Positions 51,466 to 63,249 of a stretch of DNA of 64,000 nucleotides are shown piece by piece (the first letter of the stretch is position 1; the number at the start of each line of letters is the position of its first letter). The position numbers and the translations under genes were made by a program. Source of the DNA: Cacajao melanocephalus (taxonomy: Eukaryota; Chordata; Mammalia; Primates; Pitheciidae); the NCBI GenBank assembly GCA_963573385.1, contig CAUYLG010021656.1, forward strand, positions 62,001 through 126,000. Reading direction: 5' to 3'. Under the pieces are notes generated by a model. It worked only from the letters and a program-made list of their open reading frames with translations. It was not told the origin of the DNA and ran no database searches.

Positions 51466-54400
51466 GATATTTTCAACTGCAAAATTCACCTTTTCATTCA
51501 TTAACTACTTAAGCTCTGATCTCTTGTTTTGCTGTCTACTGCTGTCATCCAATGTCTACAGGTATATTGTGCAGGTATTGTGCAGGTCCACCACCACCTC
51601 AATGCTGCTGTTTGCTGCCACTTCCACAGGGGCTACTGTGAGAGACTCATAGCTGCAGCTTTGGTGCCATCACTCACTGATGCGAATGTCCCACCGTGCA
51701 GAAACTGCTTCTTCTGAATTGTCAACACTGCAGATGTTACTTGGGTGTGGATTTAGTTAAGGCACTTTCTATGTTCTCTAATGAAGCCAGAGGAAACCAC
51801 CTGTACTCTCTGTGGTGATTCACCCCCTTTGTTACACCTTATGCCAGACAGTGCTGTTTTACACTTCCCATGTATCACAGAGATTTTTGTAATGTAAGAA
51901 TTTACTTTTTGCAGACACATCCCCCTGTGAAGAAGTATAAATCCTTGATGTCTAGGCTGGAGATCAGCCTTATTCAAGATTATCTTTCCTCCCTCACCCT
52001 GCCTGAGGTATTGTCTTTAAAGCAGGCATAGTTTCCTTCTAATTTTTTTTCTGGAGAGCTCCTTTCTAGGGAATTTCCCATATCTCATGCAAATTACATC
52101 CTCAGAGACTTATTCCATCAATCCTGCACACATGGCCTGAGATGACTGAATTCTAGGTAAAAACAGCTTCAAGAAAAAATTGCAATCCTTGCAATTAACC
52201 TCTTGGACTATGGGATGAGCCATAATTGTTATTAAAATATTCATGATGAAGCTACTTAACATTACACTTCCTCTTTCTGGTCATATCTAAAGCCCATGAA
52301 GATGTTCTCTATTGGTTTATATTATATGCTGACTTTCCTTTTTTTTTTTTTTTACCAATTGTTTTGTGTATCCAGATTTTAGATCAGAGACTATATTTTA
52401 AAGTTCTAATGGGGTAACTGCATAGCATGTGCTTCCTTCATTTTGTTCTTATAGCAGCCACCACTACAGAGAGGACACAGAATATGCCATGTAAATCCTT
52501 AATTGTTTATATAACACAGTATTAGACATTTCATAGTTGACTTATCAACATTTTGTAAAGTTTTTCTAAAGGATAACAAAATGTGCTATCAAATTATTAT
52601 TTAACTAAGTCAAAAAGTTAACATTCACAATGGTTTTTATATTCCACATCGTACTTTATTAAAAATAATACACTGCACACTATTTTACCAAAAATCAAAA
52701 TTTCAAGAAATACAAGAAAAGAGTATGAAAAGAATTTCTTCCCAGGCTAGTGTAATTCTTAAGTAGAGGGAGATTTATATTTAAACCATAATTCAAACAA
52801 ATTTGGTGTGACATTTCATAAAGCCTCTCAAAATTAAAATTGTGTGCAGGGTAAACTGGCTGATGTTTTTTGGGGGGATAGCTTTAAATCTGTCACTTTC
52901 TATCCTTCCCCTCCTAATTCACATCTTCCTTCCTTCTTGCTTGCTATGCCTCCATTCATCACAGACACCACAGCTATAACAGCAGCACTATCCTTCACTC
53001 TTAAATCATGGGCTGTCTCTGACACTGTCACGGCCAGTGTTTGAAACAGGAAAAAGAAAACCCAGAACAGCAGTTGCAATAGCACAAGCATCATAAATGT
53101 TCCCCAGGACTCCCATCACACAATCCATTTGTGCCAAGTTTAGGTACAGATCTCCTCGCGCCACTGACTAGCAAATCATACAGAAGCTGTAATTGCAGAG
53201 TAGATGACAGTCACCTGGCACATCTTGCTGTTCAAGAGGGAGAGAAATTTAGGGCCCATGGCTTCTTAATAGTAAATAAATTGGCAAAATCTTCTTTGAA
53301 ATAGACCATCGAAAGAAGGTCCCTTTGGAAAAATTGGTTAGAAAAAGATTTTAATTATGTCAAAATTTAAGAGTTTTAATATGACCCATAACAGTGATTT
53401 TTGCACACATACACAAAATATTGATTCCTTGTCACCATTCCTGAGTATCTGGAAGAACTAAGCAAAAGTAGAAAAATGGTGGAGCTCAGTCTCTCTCTAA
53501 TCATCTAAGCATTCATTTTCTTACGATTTCTTTTTCTTATTTGTCAAATACTGATTTGATGACAACCATAAATATAAATGCATTTAATCAGTATTTGATG
53601 ATGAATGGAAAAAATCACGTGTATAAATAAATGATATAAAAATGACAAATTTTTCTAAATCTTCTGGAGGCTTAAATTTTATTAGAAAGAATGAGATATA
53701 TTCATAATATATGCATAAACAGCTTTATAATAACACAGAAGTTTACCACATCCGAAGTGTCTGGTAACAATCAAATGCATTTTCATTTATCACAATACAG
53801 TGAAATAAAAACAAGGACCAAAACCTTATAATGTCTGTATATACACTAGACATTGTAAAATCCTTTAAAAATTGTCAGTGCCCTCTTTTGATCTGTAATT
53901 AAAAGAAGTTGTAGTTTCTTGTTTTGTTTTTTAATTATTGCAACAAAGAAGTGTACAGGCCTTTGAATACTGAGGTATCTCAATACCAAGTTAATAGAAA
54001 GGATTGATAGGATTTGGGCTTTGTAAGTGACTGGGGGAAGATTCAGAGAAGGAGAGCTTTGCTCCACCTTGTGTCTGTCTGAATATAAAGATAATTCTAT
54101 GATTGGGCATTTTAAAGACTTTATGTAAAAGGTGAGAGGAATAAAGTCTAAAGCTATGGTTGGTGAGCAGCAGTCACTCATGTTAGCTGAATAGGAGAGG
54201 GATTTATGGTTATTTTTGTGGTGTAGTACGTATTCTTTTGTTTTCCTTTCTAAGTTCAGAAATTATTAATGAATGCACATGGTTTCATCTTGATTCATTA
54301 TGATCAGAGAGAGATTTTGATAGTATTTTGTAGAACTCTTTATGTTCAAGAAGAAGATGCTCTAGCCCAGCTGTGTGTGACTAGCTGCTCTTAACAACAC

Positions 54401-55077
54401 CTAACTGACAAATCTATGCCAACACCTGGACTGTCAGACCCTGCTTTTCTCTTTTTCAAACTGCATCAATGTCCTGGCAATTTATAAACCTATTCATAGA
54501 AGTCAAAACTAAGTAAAACCAACATGATGGTGAAGGCCAACAGCAGAAACAAATGAGTATTTACTATTGACTGCATGATATAGAAAGCTGGTAAGCAGAC
54601 AACTCAAACCCATGATATTAACAGTTAGGATAGTCATTATTTTTGAGGAATGTTGTGATCTGGGAAGTGACATAGAGTCAGTTCTGCTTATGCTAATATT
54701 GATTGATTTCTTGACCCGGATATTGGATATACAGGTATATGTTTGTTCATTTTGTAACAGTTTTTTGAACCATGCACTTAGGATATGCTCATCTTTCTAC
54801 ATGTATGTCATTCTTCATAGAAACTTTGTAAACTAAAATAAGAATTACAAAATAAACTCAAGTGAATGTAATAAGTCATAGATGAAAGCTGAGTATTTAA
54901 GACAATATTTGCCTAGAGGATTTTTGCATCAGGTTTATTTAAATTTCTACATTAAGTTGAGGTAGTGTGAGTGGGAGCTACAATCCTGAATCCACTACTA
55001 TCAGGCACAGTTTGGAGCCCCATTTCCATGTTCATAGAGCTGGGAACTGACAGGGATCTTCCTGTACTGTCCCCTCT
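51466..55077. other. No recognised feature
   Basis: No gene or confidently named repeat. It contains a 16-base poly(T) near 52340 and a perfect 13-base inverted repeat at 53544-53598. Frames are at most 111 codons and unrecognised. Confidence 0.45.
53544..53598. repeat. Perfect 13-base inverted repeat
   Basis: TCAAATACTGATT (53544-53556) and its exact reverse complement AATCAGTATTTGA (53586-53598) flank a 29-base spacer. It could form a hairpin. No transposase remnant or direct repeats are apparent. Confidence 0.7.
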
Positions 55078-55362
55078 GATAGCCACTGACCAGACGTGTC
55101 TATCGAGCACTTGAATTTTGGCTGGTCTTAACTGAGATGTGTAGTAAGTGGACAATACCCATTGGGTTTGAAAACTCAGCAAAATAATGGAAAAAATTGT
55201 TAACGATTTTATATTGACTGTGTGTTAGAATGATAATATTTTAGAAATATCATGTTAAAATGAATTAGCAAAATCTTCACCTGTTTCTGTTTTTAATGTA
55301 AATAGTTCAAAATTTTAAATTATATGGTAGCTAATATTTGTGGTTCCGATTATATTTCTTTT
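55078..55362 (-). mobile_element. hAT-type nonautonomous DNA transposon remnant
   Basis: The plus strand reads TAGCCACTGACCAG, CGAGCACTTGAATTTTGGC, AACTGAGATGTGTAGTAAGTG, AGAATGATAATATTTTAG and CTTCACCTGTTTCTG, ending near TTATATTTCTTTTGAG. This is the order of an abundant mammalian MER-class element with CAGNGCTG-like termini. Terminal inverted repeats are eroded, so orientation and family name are uncertain. Confidence 0.55.
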
Positions 55363-56890
55363 GAGCACCCTCAATGTAAGAATGAAATAGCACTTCCCTA
55401 GGTTTTGAATTAGATACTGCTTATTAATGACTTGGGATGGAGGGAAGAAGGTGAGGGTGCCCTTCAAATAATTAAGGCACATAATTGATACTCCAGCATC
55501 TGCTGTGCTTACACTGTCTCTGAAATTAAAGCACAGAAAGAAGCCATCAGGCAGAAGAAAAACGATCTCATATAATACAGTATTAGAAGGCTCCAATAAT
55601 ATACCAGGGCAGGGCAGATAAACAAACTGACCAGAGCCATAAGCATTGCTCTAAGAGAATGTTTAGGAAGACTCCAAACACCGTATCTCAAGGAAAGATT
55701 TTCTTATTGCATCTTCCTCTGGTGCCTCATGTTACACAATCTGGAATCTTTCTAGAGGGAGCCAGTGGCAATGAGGAAACGCCCCCCCTCAAAAAAAAAA
55801 AAAAACCAACAAGGAGAATGTTTTATTTGGAGTAAGAGCTGCTCTACCAGAGGTGTTTCCTCTTTCTTTATCTTTATTTTTTTAGGGGGATAGTAAGACA
55901 AAATGTTTAATGGCAGTGATGAATCCGTCACCTCTAATAACCTGTGTGGTTGGCAGGGAGGATGTATAGGAGACACTAGTGATATAATTACAAGTGTACT
56001 GCATCCCTGCTTTGTTACAAACTCATCCACAGAAAACAGTATTTCTCCCTCCTTTTTTGATGAAGCTGACCACATATCCCTATTCATGTATTTGTGGAAA
56101 TGAATCCGTGAAAGTCTAAAGTACACACATGACAGGAGGAGCCAGAAACTCAAGTCATAGTGATGGTTCAACTATGTTATAATTACCAAATAGGGGACAT
56201 TTTCCTATATGACAGGCAACTGTCTGCCCCCAGAAGCCAAAATATTGGCTAGGCAACAGCAGCTGTTGTAGTTCAACAAGGTACTGAGAATCCAGGGAAT
56301 GGTAGCACAAAGAAAATAAGAGCAAACAAGTAAAGCACATGCACTATGCTACAGAATTCCATGAAAAGCAGAATGGTTATGATAAGTTAATAAAATGGAT
56401 AATTTTGTTGATTATCACATTAATTACTTTTTGCTTGAATTTCTGTATCCTGAGTTTCTCAGATTCTGCATGCTATTATAATAGTTTGGTTAAATTTGCA
56501 CTCTTTATTAGAACTGCTGAGTTGAAAGACTTGCTCTATTCAAAATTTCATCGCCTGTGAGTGGGAATGAGAAAAGTATCGGAAAACCTATCACTGATTT
56601 GTCCTGAGGATTAAGAATGCTTATACTAATTACGGTTCAGCCTTCTTAGGGATATAATAAAGATTATACAAATATTTACTATTTTTTTTCTACCATCATT
56701 ATTATCATCAATATCATTTCATCATCCCCTTAAAGATCATTTTACTAACTTCAGTCTTGGTTTCATCCCTACAGACTTTTCTTCATACTAATACAAAAGT
56801 AATCATTTAAAAAGGCAGAGTGGACATTGCAGTCCAGTTAAAAGCTATCCAATTAGGGAACACTAATTAACCAGGAAATATAAAAATCTG
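55363..56890. other. No recognised feature
   Basis: Contains the longest frame of the window (139 codons, minus strand, 56171-55752), which has low-complexity segments and no recognised domain, and an A(15) tract near 55792. I see no support for a gene. Confidence 0.5.
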
Positions 56891-56894
56891 TTCT

Positions 56895-57265
56895 GTGGTT
56901 TATCAGGCCCTTCATGATCTGTCTTCTGGACATCTCTTCAGATTCATATCCTACTTCTTACAAACATGTATCTTCAATGTCATTATAGCAAGCTGGCTGC
57001 TGTCCCCTGACCCTAATGTATTTCATTTTTCCTTTTATTTCCAGGACAATGCTGCTCCATCCTTGGGAAGAGATCTTTCACCTGCTAGCACATAATTTCC
57101 CCTCCAAGACTCTGCTGGTGTATCACCTTCTCGGGGAGCCTTCTTACTCCTTTTTCGCTCTTTTGGCATAAATTTGTGTTCCTTAGACTTCCATAGCATC
57201 ATTTGCTTATGCTTCTGATACATTTCTTAAAATATAATACTGTATTTTCCTTGTCATTTGTCTGT
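56895..57265 (+). repeat. L2 LINE 3' fragment
   Basis: ATCAGGCCCTTCATGATCTG, CTGGACATCTCTTCAG, TCATATCCTACTTC, GGACAATGCTGCTCC and TCTGTACTTTATAG follow L2 sense order, in which AAGGCCCTTCGTGATCTGG is a well-known landmark. No open frame remains. Confidence 0.65.
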
Positions 57266-57554
57266 ACTTTATAGACCCTCAATATAGATTTGGTACTGAA
57301 ACAGAGAAAGAAATAGTGTGCTCCAGGACCCAAATAATATGGAATAAAAAACACTGGCATATGACTATAAAAAAGTCAAGTTTCACAGAATTTGAAAACA
57401 TTTTTTACATTTTTCATTTTCAATGTGAAAAAAGAGTTGCACAGTTACGCAACTATGACATGGTCTGTCATATCCACTCACACTTTTCATCGTTTTGTGA
57501 GCCAGAATGTTAAATACTGGGCAAACTTTATATGCCAGAGACTCTCCATATTTT

Positions 57555-57670
57555 TATATATAATTGATGCTTACCACAATCCCATGCAATAATTTGTTAT
57601 CTTTATTTTACAAATGAGAAAATTAAAGCTGACAGCTATAGTAGAGCACCAGGCTGTTTCAAATACGAGG
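57555..57670 (-). repeat. MIR-like fragment, antisense
   Basis: ACCACAATCCCATGCAATAA, TTTATTTTACAAATGAGAAAA and TTAAAGCTGACAG match the MIR core complement. Confidence 0.5.
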
Positions 57671-57984
57671 CTTCTAGAGGGATTTTTGTTTAGTTGTTGT
57701 TTTGTTGCTAGTTCTACTAGTATCTTTAACTCAAGAAAATAGCTGTTTTGCTAAATATGTGTCATATTCTCATTTAATCCCAATTCAAATGTTATTTCCT
57801 TCAAATCACTAAAGTGTATTGATTTTGACTATTGCTTTTTGCCTATTTTTCAAGGAGAATGAGAGTATCTTGTATATAGCAGAAAAAAGGTAAATATATA
57901 TTTTTAAATGTGTGTGTTTTTTTAAATAATAAGAAAATTTAAAACGATAAATGTTTTTCTGAGTCAGAACTTCAATACTCATTT

Positions 57985-58105
57985 CTTTAATTTGCCACGA
58001 AGAAACTTTGTAATTGTAGGCAATTCATTTGACTCTCTGGGTCCTAGTTTTCCTATCTGCTGGTCAAGGATAAATGAAGGATGTCACATGGTTTGTGCAG
58101 CTCTT
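57985..58105 (+). repeat. MIR fragment
   Basis: ACTTTGTAATTGTAGGCAATTC, ATTTGACTCTCTGGGTCC, TAGTTTTCCTATCTGC and AAGGATGTCACATGG follow sense MIR order. Confidence 0.5.
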
Positions 58106-58867
58106 AGGGTTTATGAATTGCTGATTCTTATCATTCGAATACTTTTATCTTGTAAGCCATAAAAATATTACATGATGATGTGCATCTATGAGGAGTTAAT
58201 AAAAATACCATTATTGTCTACATTATATTATCCTAAAATTTCTTCTGAATCTTCAAGTGTCAAATAAATGTAATTCATATGTATTATTTTTATGTTTGTG
58301 TCAGTCTAGGACATATATAAAAGTCTCAAGATAAATGATCTTCCAATTAAATATTTTTTCCTATTTTCCTGCATAAAATGAAATGTGGTTTATAAAAAAA
58401 GTCTATACCTACAAGCTGAATTTTGTAACTGTAAAAGGAAATTTTATTTTGTGCATGCATTATACTAACAAATTAAATTTTTTAAATTCTAAATCAATTC
58501 AGTAGCTTTAGGTATTGTTAGAAATAGACTTTTTAAAATGTGCACAATATAAAAATTTGAATGAAACAATTCATTTGTATTTAAATATGGCACACTATTA
58601 TATTTAGCAACTTGTTAACAAGACTATTCAATGAGAAAGATACAAAATACATTTTAAGATAGCTGAAAATAATCAAAATTTGACTGAATATAGGTAAATA
58701 GATTGGAATACACTTCAAATTAATTTTCCTTAGAATCTCATTAAAATAAAATTACATTATCTTAATTGTTCTTTGACCATATTATTCACACATACACAGA
58801 TGTCTTCCCTTTCTTATTTATAATTTTTCTACAATATTATAGCAACAAACTATCATACCAGTGTATC

Positions 58868-59368
58868 ACACACACACACACACACACACACGCCAGTCAT
58901 TAGAGACCACACACATACACACCCCAGTCATTAGAGACCACACACATACACACCGGTTATTAGAGACCACACACATACACACACATTAGTTATTGGAGAC
59001 CCTCCCACACACACATACCAGTCATTAGAGACACACACACACACACACACACCAGTCATTAGAGATCACACACATACACACACATCAGTTATTAGAGACC
59101 CTCCCCCACACACATACCAGTCATTAGACACACACACACACACACACACACACACCAGTCATTAGAGACCACACACATACACACACATCAGTTATTAGAG
59201 ACCACACACACACACATACACACCAGTCATTACACACACACACACACACACACACACCAGTCAGTAGATACACACACACACACACACACACCAGTCATTA
59301 GACACACAAACACACACACACCAGTCATTAGGCACACACACACAAACGCACACACACCAGTTATTAAG
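58868..59368. repeat. Composite (CA)n / CAGTCATTAG minisatellite
   Basis: About 15 copies of a CCAGTCATTAG-like core, first at 58893 and last at 59358, are spaced 30-37 bases apart by CA-rich linkers of variable length. Variants include CAGTTATTAG and CAGTCAGTAG. A GACCCTCCC marker recurs at 58998 and 59097, giving a 99-base higher-order period of three units. It looks like a microsatellite that captured a short core and expanded by unequal exchange. Confidence 0.9.
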
Positions 59369-59690
59369 CCGAAGTAAGAATGATATACTTGATGTATGTA
59401 ATAAAATAAATAAAGCCTGTATCTTCAAAATCAGTGGACTACAAGTAAGTCCAGGTTCCCAGCAAGAAACACCCAGCAAAGTCAAAGGAAACCTATAATG
59501 GAAATGATTTGCCCAGACCTCCCCTAAGGTGTCATACAGCTATTTAATTAAGTAACCCAATGATATGAAAACAGGAATATTTTGACTCTTTTTGCCTTTA
59601 AATTATATACTTTTAATGAGGTAAATAATATCTATAACATAAAACTATTTTAAACATTTTATGTGTATAGTTCAGTGATAATAAGTACAT
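59367..59690 (+). repeat. Local direct duplication X, copy 1
   Basis: It aligns with 61030-61360 over about 320 bases with few differences. Shared strings include AATAAAATAAATAAAGCC, CCCAGCAAAGTCAAAGGAAA, GATTTGCCCAGACCTCCCC and GCTATTTAATTAAGTAA. The right end is L1M 3'UTR-like (antisense), the left end unassigned. Confidence 0.9.
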
Positions 59691-59713
59691 TTACATCAGA
59701 GACATTAATAACT

Positions 59714-59751
<38 letters not shown>

Positions 59752-59905
59752 TAACTACTGAGGTTTTGTTTCAAAGAGTAAAGGTATATTTACACATATT
59801 GTTATAGATTATATACTCTATATGTTATATATTCTATCCAAATTTTATATTCTATGAAATTTATCTGTTATATAGAAAGAACAGTCTCTTTGACCTGTTT
59901 AATAC
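59645..59905 (+). repeat. Local direct duplication Y, copy 1
   Basis: It shares with 59936-60172 the strings TTTTATGTGTATAGTT, GAGGTTTTGTTTCAAAGAG, TAAAGGTATATTTACA and CAGTCTCTTTGACCTGTT, and carries a (GT)n at 59715-59746. Offset between copies is about 291 bases. Confidence 0.9.
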
Positions 59906-59935
59906 CTGACTCTCTAGATATATCTTTAATCACAT

Positions 59936-60000
59936 CTATTTTCAACATTTTATGTGTATAGTTTAGTGATAAGTACATTTATATTGAGACCTAATAACCA

Positions 60001-60039
<39 letters not shown>

Positions 60040-60172
60040 TAACTATTGAGGTTTTGTTTCAAAGAGTAAAGGTATATTTACATATATTCTTATATATTGT
60101 ATATATTCTATCTATATGTAGATAGATAAAAAATTTTTCTGTTATATAGGAAAAACAGTCTCTTTGACCTGT
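59936..60172 (+). repeat. Local direct duplication Y, copy 2
   Basis: Second tandem copy with its own (GT)n at about 60003-60034. It differs by small deletions, for example in the AGTGATAAGTACATT segment, and in the AT-rich stretch before CAGTCTCTTTGACC. Confidence 0.9.
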
Positions 60173-60699
60173 TATATCATTAGCATATCTGGTTGATATC
60201 ATAACTACTCACTCATTTATATTTCAGTAAATGTGTCATTTGTTTTCTGAGGTTCTGCTTTATGGGATTTTAGACTATAAAAGCACAACAAGAAGCAGCA
60301 AGGTGAACCACAAATGAGATTATATCCGTAAGGACTTATGAGTCAATTGAGGAAGTTGCTTTTTTGCTCTTCATAACCACTTCAAAGCCTTTTAAAGCTC
60401 TGTTGTCACTTGAAAGTAAAAGGTTTTACTTAGTAAAACAAAGCTTTTTAAAGAAAAAAATAAATCTAGCAGAACACCTTCTGGCCTTCTTTGTCTCACA
60501 GAAATAAGTCTTAGCATTGATCTTAAATTATATCCTGGATATCAGGTATCAGGAATGATGCAAACAGATCCATATGAATTATATCTTTTTTAAGGGGAAA
60601 AAAACATCTATTTGAGATATCATACATTTTACATTTCTTTGTTTTTGTTCATAATCATCCAGATGAATATTTATCAGGGCTTTTGTCAGGGATGTAGTC

Positions 60700-60860
60700 T
60701 TAACTAATAATATCTTACTGTATTATACATATGCTGTATAAATGCTCCATTCCTCAGTGTCCTCATGCATAACATGAGGAGACTAGTTCTTATCTCATTG
60801 ATGTGTTGCAAGAATTATATGATCAAGTCATGTAACTAAGTTAGAATAAAGGGGTATCTA
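60700..60860 (+). repeat. MIR-like fragment
   Basis: CTCAGTGTCCTCATGCATAAC, AGGAGACTAGTTCTTATCTC and GTGTTGCAAGAATTATATG follow the sense MIR core. Confidence 0.5.
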
Positions 60861-61029
60861 ATAACAATGAAAATAATAGAATCCTAAAATATTCATGATC
60901 AGGTGGCAGTTCTTGACCACCAGAAGACAGTGTCTACAATTATCATGACGAGTGAATAGATTGGAGTGGCAGCTAAGAAAGTTGACCAGAGAGATGTTTG
61001 GAGATGCTTAAATAAAAGTAACATCCTTA

Positions 61030-61360
61030 AATTGAAGAAAGGATGATAAAGCCCTATGTATATAATAAAATAAATAAAGCCCATATCTTTAAAATCAATG
61101 GACTGTAGGCCAGTCCAGGTCCCCAGCAAGAAAGGCCCAGCAAAGTCAAAGGAAATCTATAATGGAAATGATTTGCCCAGACCTCCCCTAAGGTGTCATG
61201 CAGCTATTTAATTAAGTAAACCAAGGATATGAAAACAGAAATATTTTGACTTTCTTTGCATTTAAATTATAGACTTTTAACGAGGTAAATATTATCTATA
61301 ACATAAAAGTATTTTCAATATTTTCTGTATATAGTTCAGTGATAATAAATACATTTATAT
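61030..61360 (+). repeat. Local direct duplication X, copy 2
   Basis: Partner of 59367-59690, about 1,663 bases downstream in the same orientation. Unlike copy 1, it runs on without a break into further L1M 3'UTR sequence, which suggests that this is the ancestral location. Confidence 0.85.
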
Positions 61361-61680
61361 TTTTATGGAATAATTATTACAATCCATATCCAGTACTATT
61401 TCATCTTCTCAAATTAAAATTATATAACGATTAAACAATAATTCCAAATTCTTCCCTCCCCCAATTTTATGGTTACCACCACCTTACTTTTTGTTTCTAA
61501 GATTTTTGACTACTATGGGTAATCATAAAAGTGAAATCATATACTCTTTGTCCTTTTCTCTGGCTTATTTTAGCATAATGTCTTCAAGGTTCATCTACAT
61601 TGTAGCGTGTGTCAAAATTTAATTTCCATTTTAGGCAGAATACTATTCTATTGTTTGTATATACCAGAGGGTTATAGAAA
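61270..61680 (-). mobile_element. L1M 3'UTR fragment, antisense
   Basis: TATAGTTCAGTGATAATAAATAC, CTTCCCTCCCCCAATTTTATGG, TTGACTACTATGGGTAATC, TAGCATAATGTCTTCAAGG and TCATCTACATTGTAGCGTG follow the complement of L1MC/MD-type 3'UTRs. An (AT)n and T tract near 61689-61715 follow it. Confidence 0.7.
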
Positions 61681-61739
61681 ACCAAAAAATATATATATAT
61701 ATATTTTTTTTTTTCTTCTGTCTTCTGCAAGTTTTCTTC

Positions 61740-62530
61740 TGTCTGCAGGCCTCAGTCAGCACCATTATCTGCGAACTTGTATAGAGTTTGAATGACTGAG
61801 ACAGGAGCCAATATACTATTGCATTTGACCAAGTGATGCATTTCCAGTGAGGAGGTACAGCAGAAGACACAGATGAATCAATGATCATGTTATTTACTGC
61901 ACTAGCCAAAAATCCTCATCCTCAGAGGACAATAAAATAACATTTAAAGGAACAACTGAGACACTAATTTTGAGACGATATTGTGTGAATATAGAGTGCC
62001 ATACTTCTGAACAAACTAAAACAATGATCATTATATAGTGATGTGTCCCAAAGAGTTAGATTACATGGGTCCTGGCAGTAAGGTTTGAATGGCCCTGCTT
62101 ACCATTACCCCTAGGACTCACTTGGAAAAGCTGTTCTTCCTGTCTCCACAACTCTCCATTCTGTAGATCTAGAGATTCAGGTTCCCAGAGAAGGTAAGCT
62201 TTCATCAAAGAACAGCAGCTGCCACTTTGATACTTTGTGCTCATTATTGCAAAGACCAGTATGGGAGGGGTAATCGTTCCTGAATATCAGGATAATGTAG
62301 AGCTGCTGTTATACAGTGGTGTAGGAAATAAATCCTTGGGCACCAATGTGGTTACTAAGGGATCTATTAGTCCTCCCTTGATTAATTTTGGTGGTGAATC
62401 AACAAATGTATTAGCTATGGTCTTAGGAGGTTGTGATGAACTATGGTTCACACCACCCGGGGATGAAGGTCTGGATCATCATATCTGATAAACCAGTCAG
62501 TCCAGCTGAGGTCCTTGTTGAGTGTAAGGG
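61740..62530 (+). pseudogene. ERVL-type integrase end and dUTPase, decayed
   Basis: ACCAAGTGATGCATTTCCAG and GAGGAGGTACAGCAG (about 61830-61862) correspond to the ERVL integrase core region. CTTGGAAAAGCTGTTCTTCC (62120) corresponds to the segment preceding dUTPase. An 83-codon frame (62237-62488) covers a dUTPase-like core: G-V-I-x-P-x-Y near residue 11 and an L-L-L strand. The aspartate normally present after G-V-I is replaced by valine, so it would not be catalytic even if expressed. No env follows. The ERVL identification is by motif only. Confidence 0.6.
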
Positions 62531-62689
62531 GAAGTTAAAATAGTTAGAAAAGGAAAAGGATTAGTTTCACTTGTGACCATGAGACCAGCTGCAAGGGCAG
62601 GGGTAGTAGTTTGTTCTACTCATCAGTAGACAAATAAGCTTTCACAGAAAAAGTCAAAAAAAACTGAATGGAGCTGATCCCAGATGGTA

Positions 62690-63245
62690 TAAACATTATA
62701 GAAAAGAAATTAATTCAAACGGTGGATTCTAGAGGGCGGCACACTCTGGGCAAGCTGCAGTGCATTGCCCGAATCCCCCTTCAGGAAAGGACACACATTC
62801 CCCTACCTATTGGGCACATTGCCTGCTGACTGATCAATGAATTTATTCCTGGACATGTTCTTTACTGGAAGATAGATTTCTTGCCCAAAATAATCTCGTC
62901 AAAGGCAGCCTGCATCCAGTGACTTGTCCTCTACAAACTACAAAGTCTCAACCTCTTGCCTCAATCTGGAATTTCCTAGAAAGGATATTCCAGCTTCATA
63001 AATTCTCCTTGAGATCAGCTTAAGTCTTGGTTGCAGCTGCTATTACATTTTAACTTTTTCTTCTGTCGATTTCTACTTCCATTACTCTCAGGTGTTTTTA
63101 TTTGCATGATTTCTTTAGGTATTTTTTTTCCCCAAAAAGCACTCTTCAGTAAAATTCCTGCTTGCAAATGTCAGTCTCTGAGTCTATTTCATGGGGAATC
63201 TGACTTAGAACTCCTACGACTAAGAACCCCTGACAACACTTGGTG
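62690..63245 (+). mobile_element. LTR-like segment downstream of ERVL remnant
   Basis: GGATTCTAGAGGGCGGCAC, GGGCAAGCTGCAGTGCATTG, TATTGGGCACATTGCCTG and TATTCCAGCTTCATAAATTC have the texture of an ERVL-associated LTR (LTR16/LTR33 group) and lie where a 3' LTR is expected. I cannot fix the ends or find a target-site duplication, and no 5' partner lies in the window. Confidence 0.4.
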
Positions 63246-63249
63246 AGGA

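Noticed and set aside
55752..56171. 139-codon minus-strand open frame, the longest in the window
   Set aside because: Low-complexity runs from an A tract and a lysine-rich AT segment, no recognised domain, no promoter or splice context. Consistent with chance in 64 kb.
58893..59368. Regular repeats of about 11 bases with spacers, superficially CRISPR-like
   Set aside because: The spacers are CA-rich and related to each other, spacing follows microsatellite length, no cas genes occur and the surroundings are primate repeats. It is a minisatellite.
59261..59485. 74-codon minus-strand frame rich in Cys-Val repeats
   Set aside because: The Cys-Val run is the direct translation of (GT)n on that strand.
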